In this document: positions 1 through 5,034 of the stretch, in pieces
Layout of the letters: the number at the start of each line of letters is the position of its first letter
Numbering within the stretch: position 1 is the first letter of the stretch
Source of the DNA: Deltaproteobacteria bacterium
Lineage (GTDB): Bacteria; Desulfobacterota; SM23-61
DNA length: 5,034 bases
Assembly (NCBI GenBank): GCA_029857975.1
Contig: JAOUFX010000310.1
Span: 1-5,034, forward strand
Direction: 5' to 3'
Notes under the pieces: generated by a model
What the model saw: only the letters and a program-made list of their open reading frames with translations
Database searches by the model: none
Told to the model about the DNA's origin: nothing
Translations under genes and position numbers: made by a program

Positions 1-1
1 A

Positions 2-562
2 GATGAAGAGATCAAGTGGCATGCCGTCTCGGTAATGGGGATTTTGGTGGCCAAGAGCGCTGAAACGGATCTGGAAGGGGCGCGGGATATCCTCCGGCGC
101 ATGTTGTGGTCGCTGAATGAGGAGTCGGGCAGCATCGGCTGGGGAATGCCGGAGGCCATGGGAGAAATCCTGGTCCGGACTGAAAAACTGGCCCAAGAGT
201 TTGCCCCCATTTTAGTTTCCTACATCCGGCCAGACGGAAATTTATTAGAATTCGAGTTGCTGCAACGGGGCGTTTTGTGGGGGATCGGTCGCTTGGCAGA
301 GATTCAGCCGCAACTGATGCAATCTTTAAGGGCAGACCGGTACCTCCTGCCCTACCTGGGTTCCCGAGATTCATCGGTTAGGGGTCTGGCTGCCTGGGTT
401 TTAGGCTCAATCGGAGGAGAAGAGAGTATCCCCCGGCTGGCAAGTCTTCTTCAGGATGAAGCAGAGATCAAACTCTATAAGGATCGGAAGTTGAAGACCG
501 CCCGCGTTCACGAGTTGGCCAATGAGGCGTTGGCATTGATAAAAAGAAGGGGGTGGGCCTGA
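2..562 (+). CDS. HEAT-repeat protein, DVU0298-like, 5'-truncated by window edge
   Basis: The frame is open from the first bases of the window to a TGA at 560-562, so the true start lies upstream; the ATG at 35 is internal and 11 further codons precede it. About 186 residues are visible. They read as paired amphipathic helices typical of HEAT/armadillo-like repeats, with a strongly conserved-looking stretch around 'QRGVLWGIGRLAE' and, later, 'VRGLAAWVLGSIG' followed by 'IPRLASLLQDEAEIKLY'. This pattern resembles the DVU0298 family of Deltaproteobacteria, whose function is unknown to me; HEAT repeats generally form protein-protein scaffolds. No signal peptide or membrane segment is visible, and the likely place is the cytoplasm. 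The next gene starts 59 nt downstream on the same strand with its own strong ribosome binding site. I am fairly sure of the repeat fold and less sure of the exact family. Confidence 0.85.
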   Translation, partial: DEEIKWHAVSVMGILVAKSAETDLEGARDILRRMLWSLNEESGSIGWGMPEAMGEILVRTEKLAQEFAPILVSYIRPDGNLLEFELLQRGVLWGIGRLAEIQPQLMQSLRADRYLLPYLGSRDSSVRGLAAWVLGSIGGEESIPRLASLLQDEAEIKLYKDRKLKTARVHELANEALALIKRRGWA

Positions 563-621
563 GAGAAAATGGTGTTGTTATTGACCGGATGGAATTATAA
601 GGACTTTATAAGGAGGAAACC

Positions 622-1407
622 ATGGAGGAAACAATAAAACTTGCAATAGCCGATCAGATCGCCAAAATAATTTTTAATAAGCCTAAAAACTATAACGCTT
701 TTGACCTGGAAATGATCACCCATTTTGCCGATATCATTATTCCCCTGGCAACGAATAAATCAGTTTGCGGCGTCATTATTACGGGGGCGGGAAAGGCTTT
801 TTGCGCCGGAGGAGATCTACATTGGGCTCTTAATTTTAAAGAAGGTCCCTCGGCTGCTTTTCACGAATTATCCAGTCGTTTTCATCAATCCATACTGGAA
901 ATCCGGCGCATGAACAAACCGGTCATTGCCGCCATTAACGGTATCGCTGCCGGGGGTGGATTTTCTTTAGCTCTGGCTTGTGATTTTCGGGTGATGTCCA
1001 GATCGGCCACGCTGCGGCAGGGTTTTACCTCCAATGGCTTATCTATTGATGGAGGGGGTACCTTTACGCTGCCGAGAATTGTGGGTTTATCCCGCGCTTT
1101 AGAGATTGCCGCCTTTGATAAAGCCATTGCTGCGGAACAAGCCCTATCTTGGGGTTTAATAACCAGGATCGCCGATGATGGCCAAACGGTTGCCGAAGCC
1201 GAAAATATGGTTAAGGAAATACGGCAGGGGTCGCTGGTTTCCTTTGGCTGGTCCAAACAATTGCTGACCGATTCCTTTCATTCATCCTTGGAAGCCCAAC
1301 TGCAAAGAGAGCGAAAAGGATTATTTAGCTGCGCCGCTCACGGGGATGGAAAGGAGGGCTTGAAGGCTTTTATGGAAAAACGAAAGCCGGTATTTAATCC
1401 AGGCTAA
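622..1407 (+). CDS. Crotonase-fold enoyl-CoA hydratase/isomerase family protein, probably isomerase-like
   Basis: The 261-residue product has the normal length for the crotonase (ECH_1) superfamily, whose members use an oxyanion hole to stabilise acyl-CoA enolates. Landmarks in order are the N-terminal 'FNKPKNYNAF' (about 18-27), the first oxyanion-hole loop 'FCAGGDL' (60-66), the second 'AAGGGFSLALACD' (109-121), a 'GLSIDGGGTFTLPRIVG' segment (139-155), and the typical C-terminus 'EGLKAFMEKRKPVF' (245-258). Aligned by eye to rat mitochondrial hydratase, Ser115 and Phe135 replace catalytic Glu144 and Glu164. Asp143 lies in the GLxxDGG context used by PaaG-type and related enoyl-CoA isomerases, so an isomerase-like role is more likely than simple hydration. 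The start is set by AAGGAGG at 610-616, 5 nt before ATG. GC is low, only 19 of 60 bases at 661-720. The substrate cannot be told from the sequence. Confidence 0.93.
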   Translation: MEETIKLAIADQIAKIIFNKPKNYNAFDLEMITHFADIIIPLATNKSVCGVIITGAGKAFCAGGDLHWALNFKEGPSAAFHELSSRFHQSILEIRRMNKPVIAAINGIAAGGGFSLALACDFRVMSRSATLRQGFTSNGLSIDGGGTFTLPRIVGLSRALEIAAFDKAIAAEQALSWGLITRIADDGQTVAEAENMVKEIRQGSLVSFGWSKQLLTDSFHSSLEAQLQRERKGLFSCAAHGDGKEGLKAFMEKRKPVFNPG

Positions 1408-1487
1408 ATCTTGATGGCTTCGTATAGAGTCCTTTTTGTCCCATTTTCTTCATTCCCGCAAAGCTCGTCCTCGCGGCTCAAATTTCC

Positions 1488-1516
1488 TTGACCCTCTATC
1501 GCCTTCCCAGTATACT
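1488..1516 (+). promoter_or_regulatory. Sigma70-type promoter of the NimA-like gene
   Basis: TTGACC at 1488-1493 and TATACT at 1511-1516 each match the sigma70 consensus at five of six positions and are separated by exactly 17 bp. Transcription would begin near 1523, leaving an untranslated leader of about 30 nt before the ATG at 1552. It is by far the best promoter match I see in the window. I see no clear operator palindrome around it. Confidence 0.7.
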
Positions 1517-1551
1517 CACGGTACAAAAAATATTGTTCCGATCAAAAAATC

Positions 1552-2181
1552 ATGAGACGAAAACATTGCGAGATCAAAGATCCGCAGGAGATGATCCGGA
1601 TCCTGGCGTCCACGAACATCGGGCGACTGGCCACTGTGGACGCAGAAGGATACCCGTACATCACCCCTCTCAACTTCGTCTTTCACGAAGGGTGCGTGTA
1701 CTTCCACTGCGCGCCCGAGGGGGAGAAGCTCGACAACCTGACCCGTGACCCCCGGGTCTGCTTCGAGGTGGATGTGCCGCTGGCCTACCTGGAGGTGGAT
1801 TTCAATCCGGATCGGGACCCCTGCCGCACGCACCAGCTCTACCACTCTGTTATCATCAGAGGGTCTGCTCGGATAGTCCCTGGCGGTGAGTTGAAGACGA
1901 ACGTGCTGAATGCCTTAGTAGAGAAGCACGAAAGGAACCGGGACTTCTCCACCGTGACTTCGGACTCTACGGGCTATAAGATGTGCTGTGTCGTCGAAAT
2001 AAGACCGGAAAGAATGACCGCCAAATCGGATTTGGCCCAGAACAAACCTCAGCAGGGTTACAGGCACTTCATTGCGGAGCACCTGGTCGAGCGCGGCCTC
2101 GCCGGGGACCTGGAGGCCGTGCGCGCCATGGGGTACGAGCTGGAGCGCAACGAACGAGGAGGATGGCGCATAAAGGGATAA
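1552..2181 (+). CDS. NimA-like FMN-binding split-barrel protein (pyridoxamine 5'-phosphate oxidase superfamily)
   Basis: This 209-residue protein matches the Pyridox_oxase_2/NimA-related group of FMN split-barrel proteins, which includes 5-nitroimidazole reductases and many members of unknown substrate. The start 'MRRKHCEIKD' is typical of the group. It is followed by 'IGRLATVDAEGYPYITPLNFVF' strands (about 23-44), the 'VYFHCAPEGEKLDNL' motif (49-63) with His52 in the family's YFHxA position and Lys59 in a likely flavin-phosphate region, 'PRVCFEVD' (67-74), and 'YHSVIIRGSARIV' (97-109). The C-terminal 40 residues look helical and less conserved. There is no in-frame start codon between the upstream stop at 1489-1491 and 1552, and no Shine-Dalgarno precedes the ATG, unlike the neighbouring genes. 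Base composition is much richer in GC than the neighbours (40 of 60 bases at 1741-1800, 43 of 60 at 2101-2160). A role in drug resistance is not implied; the physiological reaction is unknown. Confidence 0.9.
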   Translation: MRRKHCEIKDPQEMIRILASTNIGRLATVDAEGYPYITPLNFVFHEGCVYFHCAPEGEKLDNLTRDPRVCFEVDVPLAYLEVDFNPDRDPCRTHQLYHSVIIRGSARIVPGGELKTNVLNALVEKHERNRDFSTVTSDSTGYKMCCVVEIRPERMTAKSDLAQNKPQQGYRHFIAEHLVERGLAGDLEAVRAMGYELERNERGGWRIKG

Positions 2182-2233
2182 TCTGCAACTCATTTAGAGA
2201 GGGTCCATAAATATAAACTAAAAAAGGCGATTC

Positions 2234-2424
2234 ACCACAGAGGGCCCAGAGGAAAATTAAGATAATACCAGGAAATAAACTCCTTTTCTCTGCTTTACTC
2301 TGTGCACTCGTTAAGTGAAAACAACACCATATTCTATCTGATGAATTTATTACATGAGAACACAGAGAAAATATTGAGCTTATATTTTTTTAACTATGAA
2401 ATTATTCTCTGAGATCTCTGTGGT
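2234..2424. repeat. Intergenic palindromic repeat with four CACAGAG/CTCTGTG arms
   Basis: The 287-nt gap between the NimA-like gene and the nitroreductase holds an inverted-repeat element. The outermost arms are ACCACAGAG (2234-2242) and CTCTGTGGT (2416-2424), a perfect 9-bp inverted repeat. Inside are CTCTGTG (2298-2304) and CACAGAG (2361-2367). The left half can also fold alone: 2236-2242 pairs with 2298-2304 and CAGAG 2247-2251 with CTCTG 2288-2292, leaving a small internal loop; the right half pairs 2361-2367 with 2416-2422. The element is AT-rich and has no coding potential. From memory, CCACAGAG-type repeats are scattered between genes in many Deltaproteobacteria and other environmental genomes. 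I see no transposase and no clear target-site duplication. It could be a degenerate MITE-like unit or a structural/transcript-end element. Confidence 0.6.
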
Positions 2425-2455
2425 ATAAAAAAAAGATCAATTTAGGTATAAGTTA

Positions 2456-2462
2456 AAGGAGG
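2456..2462 (+). promoter_or_regulatory. Ribosome binding site that selects a TTG start
   Basis: AAGGAGG lies 6 nt upstream of the TTG at 2469-2471. Its strength and spacing support TTG as the nitroreductase start; the first in-frame ATG is about 100 codons later and would remove the N-terminal FMN-binding motif. Confidence 0.85.
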
Positions 2463-2468
2463 CGAACA

Positions 2469-3137
2469 TTGGACGTTCTGAAGGCATTGCAAACCAGAAA
2501 GAGCATCAGGGGTTATAAGCCCGATCCGGTACCCAAAGAAATAATCGCTAAAGTCCTTGAGGTCGCAACTCGGGCGCCCTCGGCTCTGAATACCCAACCC
2601 TGGCAAATTACAGTAATCTCGGGCAAAGTCCTGGATGAAATCAGGCAGGAAAATATAAAGGCTTTGAATGTTGGAACTGGGTCTGCCCAGGAAATAACCA
2701 GGAAACCGTTCGAAGGAATTTACCGGAAAAGACAGGTTGATCTGGCGATTCAAATTTTCCAGTTGATGGGCATCGGGCGCGACGACAAAGAAAAGCGGGC
2801 GCAATGGATGATGAGAGGCTTCCGCTACTTCGATGCGCCGGCGGCTATAGTCCTCTCCCTGGACAAATCAATGGATTCAACTTTAGCCCTGTGTGACATC
2901 GGCATCCTCTGCCAGAGCATTTGCCTTGCTGCGCTTGAATTTGGCTTGGGCACCTGTATCGAAGACCAGGGCATATTATTCCCAGACGTACTGAGAAAAT
3001 TGGCGGGTATCCCCGAGTTCAACCTGCCTATAATGTGTTTAGCCATTGGCTATCCCGACTGGGACTTCCCGGCAAACAAACTGGTAACCCCGCGCGAGGC
3101 ATTGAATAATAATACTAAATGGTACGGCTTTGAATAA
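2469..3137 (+). CDS. Nitroreductase family FMN oxidoreductase
   Basis: The 222-residue product belongs to the nitroreductase family, homodimeric FMN enzymes that use NAD(P)H to reduce nitroaromatics, quinones, flavins or other electron-poor substrates. The N-terminal 'TRKSIRGYKPDPVP' (9-22) carries the Arg10-x-Ser12-x-Arg14 FMN-phosphate motif. 'ATRAPSALNTQPW' (33-45) is the second flavin-contact segment. 'ALCDIGILCQSICLAALEFGLGTC' (140-163) is the dimer-core helix leading to the C-terminal FMN loop, and 'IMCLAIGYPDWDFPANKL' (188-205) is the usual last strand. The length is normal and the frame is intact. Translation starts at TTG, as judged by the ribosome binding site just upstream. The gene lies 149 nt before a crotonase on the same strand and follows a palindromic repeat. 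The substrate is unknown; proximity to acyl-CoA enzymes hints at, but does not show, an aromatic or enoate substrate. Confidence 0.93.
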   Translation: MDVLKALQTRKSIRGYKPDPVPKEIIAKVLEVATRAPSALNTQPWQITVISGKVLDEIRQENIKALNVGTGSAQEITRKPFEGIYRKRQVDLAIQIFQLMGIGRDDKEKRAQWMMRGFRYFDAPAAIVLSLDKSMDSTLALCDIGILCQSICLAALEFGLGTCIEDQGILFPDVLRKLAGIPEFNLPIMCLAIGYPDWDFPANKLVTPREALNNNTKWYGFE

Positions 3138-3272
3138 GCGGAGGAAATCCCCTTCCTCAACCGAGGCCCATGCCGACTGTTCAGCAACCGCAGACTCAGA
3201 ACCAACCTGGTTTGTCCGGGGATGCCTGAAGATATACACTTCCGGGCGGTTGAGAGAAGGTCCGAAAATCAT

Positions 3273-3280
3273 AGGGAGGT
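3273..3280 (+). promoter_or_regulatory. Ribosome binding site that decides the second crotonase start
   Basis: AGGGAGGT ends 6 nt before the ATG at 3287 but only 3 nt before an in-frame GTG at 3284. The spacing favours the ATG, which shortens the longest possible reading frame by one codon. Confidence 0.8.
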
Positions 3281-3286
3281 ATAGTG

Positions 3287-4093
3287 ATGCCGCAATACAA
3301 TCGTTCAAAATCTGTGATTGTTGAACAGAGGGAAGAGGTGGCAACGATTACCCTGAACCGTCCCCAGCGGCTGAACGCCATTGACGATGAGATGCACCAG
3401 ACGCTGGAGCAGCTTTTCATCGAAATGGACAATGATTCAAGTATTCGGGCGATCGTCATTACCGGCGCCGGACGGGCTTTCTGCTCAGGGGGCGATGTCA
3501 AGAATATGGATGAGCATCAACGGGAGCCGGCTCAGAGAAGGGAATTTGCCCCTACTCGCCACAGCCGCCACTTGCTGCGTAACATGCTTGAATGTGAAAC
3601 CCCCATCATTGCCGCCATTAACGGCGATGCTGTAGGGCTGGGCGCCAGCATCGCTTTGCTTTGTGATGTAATCTTCGCTGCCGAGATCGCCCGCATCGGA
3701 GACACCCATGTAAGGGTGGGTTTGGCAGCTGGTGATGGAAGTGCGGTTATCTGGAGTATGCTGTGCGGGGTGGCCAGAGCCAAGCAATACTTGATGACCG
3801 GGGATCTGATACCGGCTCGTGAGGCGGAACGAATTGGATTGGTGAACGTGGTAGTGGCGGAAGGGAAGGTATATGAAGAAGCGTGGAAGTTTGCCAAGCG
3901 CCTGGCCGACGGTCCTATCCAAGCCATAAAGTGGACTAAGTATTCGGTTAACAAGCTGATCAAGGATAAAATGAACCTAACCTTAGATACAGCTCTGGCT
4001 TTGGAGAGTCTCACCTTCCTCACCGATGACCACAGCGAAGCGTCGAGGGCTTTTGTCGAGAAGCGTGCGCCGATTTTCAGGCCAAAGAAATAG
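3287..4093 (+). CDS. Enoyl-CoA hydratase/isomerase family protein lacking classical catalytic glutamates
   Basis: The 268-residue product is a full-length crotonase. In order it shows 'VATITLNRPQRLNAID' (18-33), first oxyanion-hole loop 'FCSGGDV' (65-71), 'TPIIAAINGDAVGLGASIALLCD' (105-127) with the second oxyanion-hole Gly, 'GDTHVRVGLAAGDGS' (138-152), 'YLMTGDLIPAREAERIGLVN' (168-187), and the C-terminal 'EASRAFVEKRAPIF' (251-264) that closes the CoA site. Aligned by eye to rat hydratase, Ser121 and His141 occupy the two catalytic glutamate positions. Asp150 follows in a GDG turn and His141/Asp139 are nearby polar candidates. I would not call it a classical hydratase; isomerase, hydrolase or another crotonase reaction is possible. 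It is clearly different from the crotonase at 622-1407, not a recent duplicate. The gene is convergent with the flavin-reductase-like gene 65 nt downstream. Confidence 0.93.
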   Translation: MPQYNRSKSVIVEQREEVATITLNRPQRLNAIDDEMHQTLEQLFIEMDNDSSIRAIVITGAGRAFCSGGDVKNMDEHQREPAQRREFAPTRHSRHLLRNMLECETPIIAAINGDAVGLGASIALLCDVIFAAEIARIGDTHVRVGLAAGDGSAVIWSMLCGVARAKQYLMTGDLIPAREAERIGLVNVVVAEGKVYEEAWKFAKRLADGPIQAIKWTKYSVNKLIKDKMNLTLDTALALESLTFLTDDHSEASRAFVEKRAPIFRPKK

Positions 4094-4158
4094 CCAGGCA
4101 ACTCCGAGGTTCAAACTTGCCAATAGGAATTACATGCAAGAAAAAAAACATCCGGGCC

Positions 4159-4731
4159 TTAATTCAGCTTACCTTTGGTAAAACCATACCGGCCAATTTT
4201 TTCCCCCAAGCTCCAGTATTCCATTGCGCCCGGGCAGAAAGCAAATAGTTTGGTCTTGCCGATGTCGATGCGCCCCTTTTCATCCTGGATCTCCGTGTCC
4301 ATATGGGCAGCCACCACCTCTCCCAGGAAAAGATCATGGCTCCCCAGGGCGAGAACCTGCTTCACCCGGCATTCGAGGTTCACCGGGCACTCTTTGATCA
4401 GGGGGGCCTTTATCTTTTCCGCAGGCATGGGGGTGAGTTGGGTCGTTGAAAATTTATCCAGCTTGCTTCCAGAGACGACACCGCAAAAATCCATCTCCTT
4501 TAAAATTGCGGTAGTGGGAAGGTTGGCCGCAAATTCGCCTGTCCTCTTGATGATCGCGTACGAGTGCCGCTCCGGACGGATGGCGATCGAAATCATCGGT
4601 GGGTCGGAGCTGGCTACTCCCACCCAGGCCAAAGTAATGATGTTCGGCTTCACTCCTTCATCCTGGCAGGTGACTAAAACTACGGGGGTTAATAAAACGG
4701 CGCTTGTGGGCTTCAAACTTTTCTTAGGCAT
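4159..4731 (-). CDS. Flavin reductase-like FMN-binding protein
   Basis: This 190-residue protein matches the flavin reductase-like domain family (split-barrel, FMN-binding), which includes flavoredoxins and the reductase partners of two-component monooxygenases. Visible hallmarks are the N-terminal 'PVVLVTCQDEGVKPNIITLAW' region (16-36), 'DPPMISIAIRPERHSYAII' (43-61), 'GEFAANLPT' (65-73), 'VSGSKLDKF' (86-94), the 'LGSHDLFLGEV' motif (129-139), and a C-terminal 'YWSLGEKIGRYGF' (172-184). Length is normal. The start is supported by GGGAGGA on the minus strand (4742-4736), 4-5 nt before the ATG. In anaerobes such proteins may serve as electron carriers or FMN reductases instead of monooxygenase partners; no partner enzyme is visible. 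It is convergent with the crotonase at 3287-4093 and downstream of another probable minus-strand gene. Confidence 0.92.
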   Translation of the reverse strand: MPKKSLKPTSAVLLTPVVLVTCQDEGVKPNIITLAWVGVASSDPPMISIAIRPERHSYAIIKRTGEFAANLPTTAILKEMDFCGVVSGSKLDKFSTTQLTPMPAEKIKAPLIKECPVNLECRVKQVLALGSHDLFLGEVVAAHMDTEIQDEKGRIDIGKTKLFAFCPGAMEYWSLGEKIGRYGFTKGKLN

Positions 4732-4857
4732 ATTTTCCTCCCATGAATCCTTTTTTATTTACAGGCGGCCTTTGTATCTATTGTGCTCGCCCGCTATATT
4801 CCGTTGGAGAACCAGTAGCCTCCGGCACTTAGGCCCCCTTTTTGCAGAATTGAACCG

Positions 4858-4886
4858 AATATACTAAAGATGGGCTTTTCTTGCAA
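4858..4886 (-). promoter_or_regulatory. Possible promoter of the flavin-reductase-like gene
   Basis: Read on the minus strand, TTGCAA (4886-4881) and TATATT (4863-4858) are 17 bp apart and match the sigma70 boxes at four and five of six positions. Transcription would start near 4851, giving a leader of about 120 nt. The -35 box would overlap the end of the upstream minus-strand frame. This is a match by eye only. Confidence 0.35.
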
Positions 4887-5034
4887 GATCTACAATCCCC
4901 CGCCGCCGCCGACTCTCCCAAAATACTTGCCCACCTTCACTTTTAAATTTCCTTAATATTTTCGAGCCCAGAGAGGCAGGAAGATACTTCGTTTGGCCAA
5001 TGAGGCAGTTGTTCGTTCCTATTCTAGCGCTTAA
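4864..5034 (-). CDS. Probable 3' end of an unrecognised gene, cut by window edge
   Basis: On the minus strand a frame runs from the window edge to a TAG at 4866-4864, giving 56 codons with no start inside the window, so it would be the C-terminus of a longer protein. The residues look protein-like: 'CLIGQTKYLPASLGSK' in the middle, 'GGQVFWESRRRRGIV' near the end, and a basic tail. I do not recognise the family. It precedes the flavin-reductase-like gene on the same strand by 132 nt and could belong to the same transcription unit. A plus-strand frame through the same bases (4868-5034) is also free of stops, so openness alone proves little. I prefer the minus frame for its residue pattern and its agreement with the neighbour's direction. 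Confidence 0.45.
   Translation of the reverse strand, partial: LSARIGTNNCLIGQTKYLPASLGSKILRKFKSEGGQVFWESRRRRGIVDLARKAHL

Noticed and set aside
581..610. TTGACC at 581-586 with TTTATA at 605-610, as a promoter for the first crotonase.
   Set aside because: The start of transcription would fall on the ribosome binding site itself (610-616), leaving no leader; the -10 match is also poor.
1408..1487. Gap after the first crotonase with CATTCCCGC...GCGG, recalling dispersed GC-rich repeats.
   Set aside because: The possible stem is only 4-5 bp and no second copy is in the window. I see no terminator here either.
3141..3158. Hairpin GAGGAA/TTCCTC just after the nitroreductase stop.
   Set aside because: Six-bp stem with no T tract after it, so not supported as an intrinsic terminator.
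3130..3324. A 64-codon plus-strand frame bridging the nitroreductase and the second crotonase.
   Set aside because: It starts inside one gene and ends inside the next, lacks a ribosome binding site near its ATG, and its sequence has no recognisable pattern. I treat 3138-3286 as non-coding leader.
3532..4101. A 189-codon minus-strand frame opposite the second crotonase.
   Set aside because: Antisense shadow of a well-supported crotonase; no ribosome binding site or recognisable domain.
4097..4140. Two mutually exclusive 5-bp pairings between the convergent genes (GGCAA 4097-4101 with TTGCC 4117-4121; CTTGC 4116-4120 with GCAAG 4136-4140).
   Set aside because: Stems are short with 15-nt loops, and the A8 run after the second gives no U tract for plus-strand termination. 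Likely chance.
4175..4867. A 230-codon plus-strand reading frame opposite the flavin-reductase-like gene.
   Set aside because: It is longer than the gene it opposes, but its residues show no family pattern, and the minus-strand product has all expected flavin reductase motifs and a good ribosome binding site.
4993..5006. A 14-bp direct repeat, TTGGCCAATGAGGC, shared with 515-528 in the HEAT-repeat gene.
   Set aside because: A rough estimate gives about a 5 percent chance of some 14-bp match in a 5-kb window, and the two copies lie in different coding contexts and strands. No other sign of an attachment site or duplication.

Overview
The window looks like a stretch of a chromosome or metagenome contig from an anaerobic, Deltaproteobacteria-like (Desulfobacterota) bacterium. 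The evidence is a HEAT-repeat protein resembling the DVU0298 family, a crotonase/FMN-enzyme gene mix typical of syntrophs and sulfate reducers, and an intergenic palindromic CACAGAG-type repeat of a kind I associate with such genomes. This taxonomic guess rests on family recognition only. I see no rRNA, tRNA, CRISPR array, transposase or phage gene.

Layout, left to right: the 3' part of a HEAT-repeat gene (2-562, +, cut by the window edge); a crotonase-fold acyl-CoA enzyme (622-1407, +); a GC-rich NimA-like FMN split-barrel gene with its own sigma70-type promoter and no Shine-Dalgarno (promoter 1488-1516, CDS 1552-2181, +); a 190-bp intergenic palindromic repeat (2234-2424); a nitroreductase with a TTG start (2469-3137, +); a second crotonase (3287-4093, +); then, convergent to these, a flavin-reductase-like FMN protein (4159-4731, -). 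At the right edge is the probable 3' end of an unrecognised minus-strand gene (4864-5034).

How the genes may work together: two crotonases act on acyl-CoA thioesters, and three unrelated FMN-protein families (Pyridox_oxase_2/NimA-like, nitroreductase, flavin reductase-like) sit among them. This could be a catabolic or detoxification neighbourhood for CoA-activated, possibly aromatic or xenobiotic, acids. No ligase, acyl-CoA dehydrogenase, thiolase or ring reductase is visible, so that pathway idea is inference. The gaps between the plus-strand genes (59, 144, 287 and 149 nt) do not look like one tight operon.

Main points of interest: both crotonases lack both catalytic glutamates of classical enoyl-CoA hydratase yet keep the oxyanion-hole regions and a downstream Asp, so a plain 'enoyl-CoA hydratase' label would probably be wrong. 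The NimA-like gene differs from its neighbours in base composition, promoter and start signal, suggesting transfer. I see no clearly new multi-gene system.
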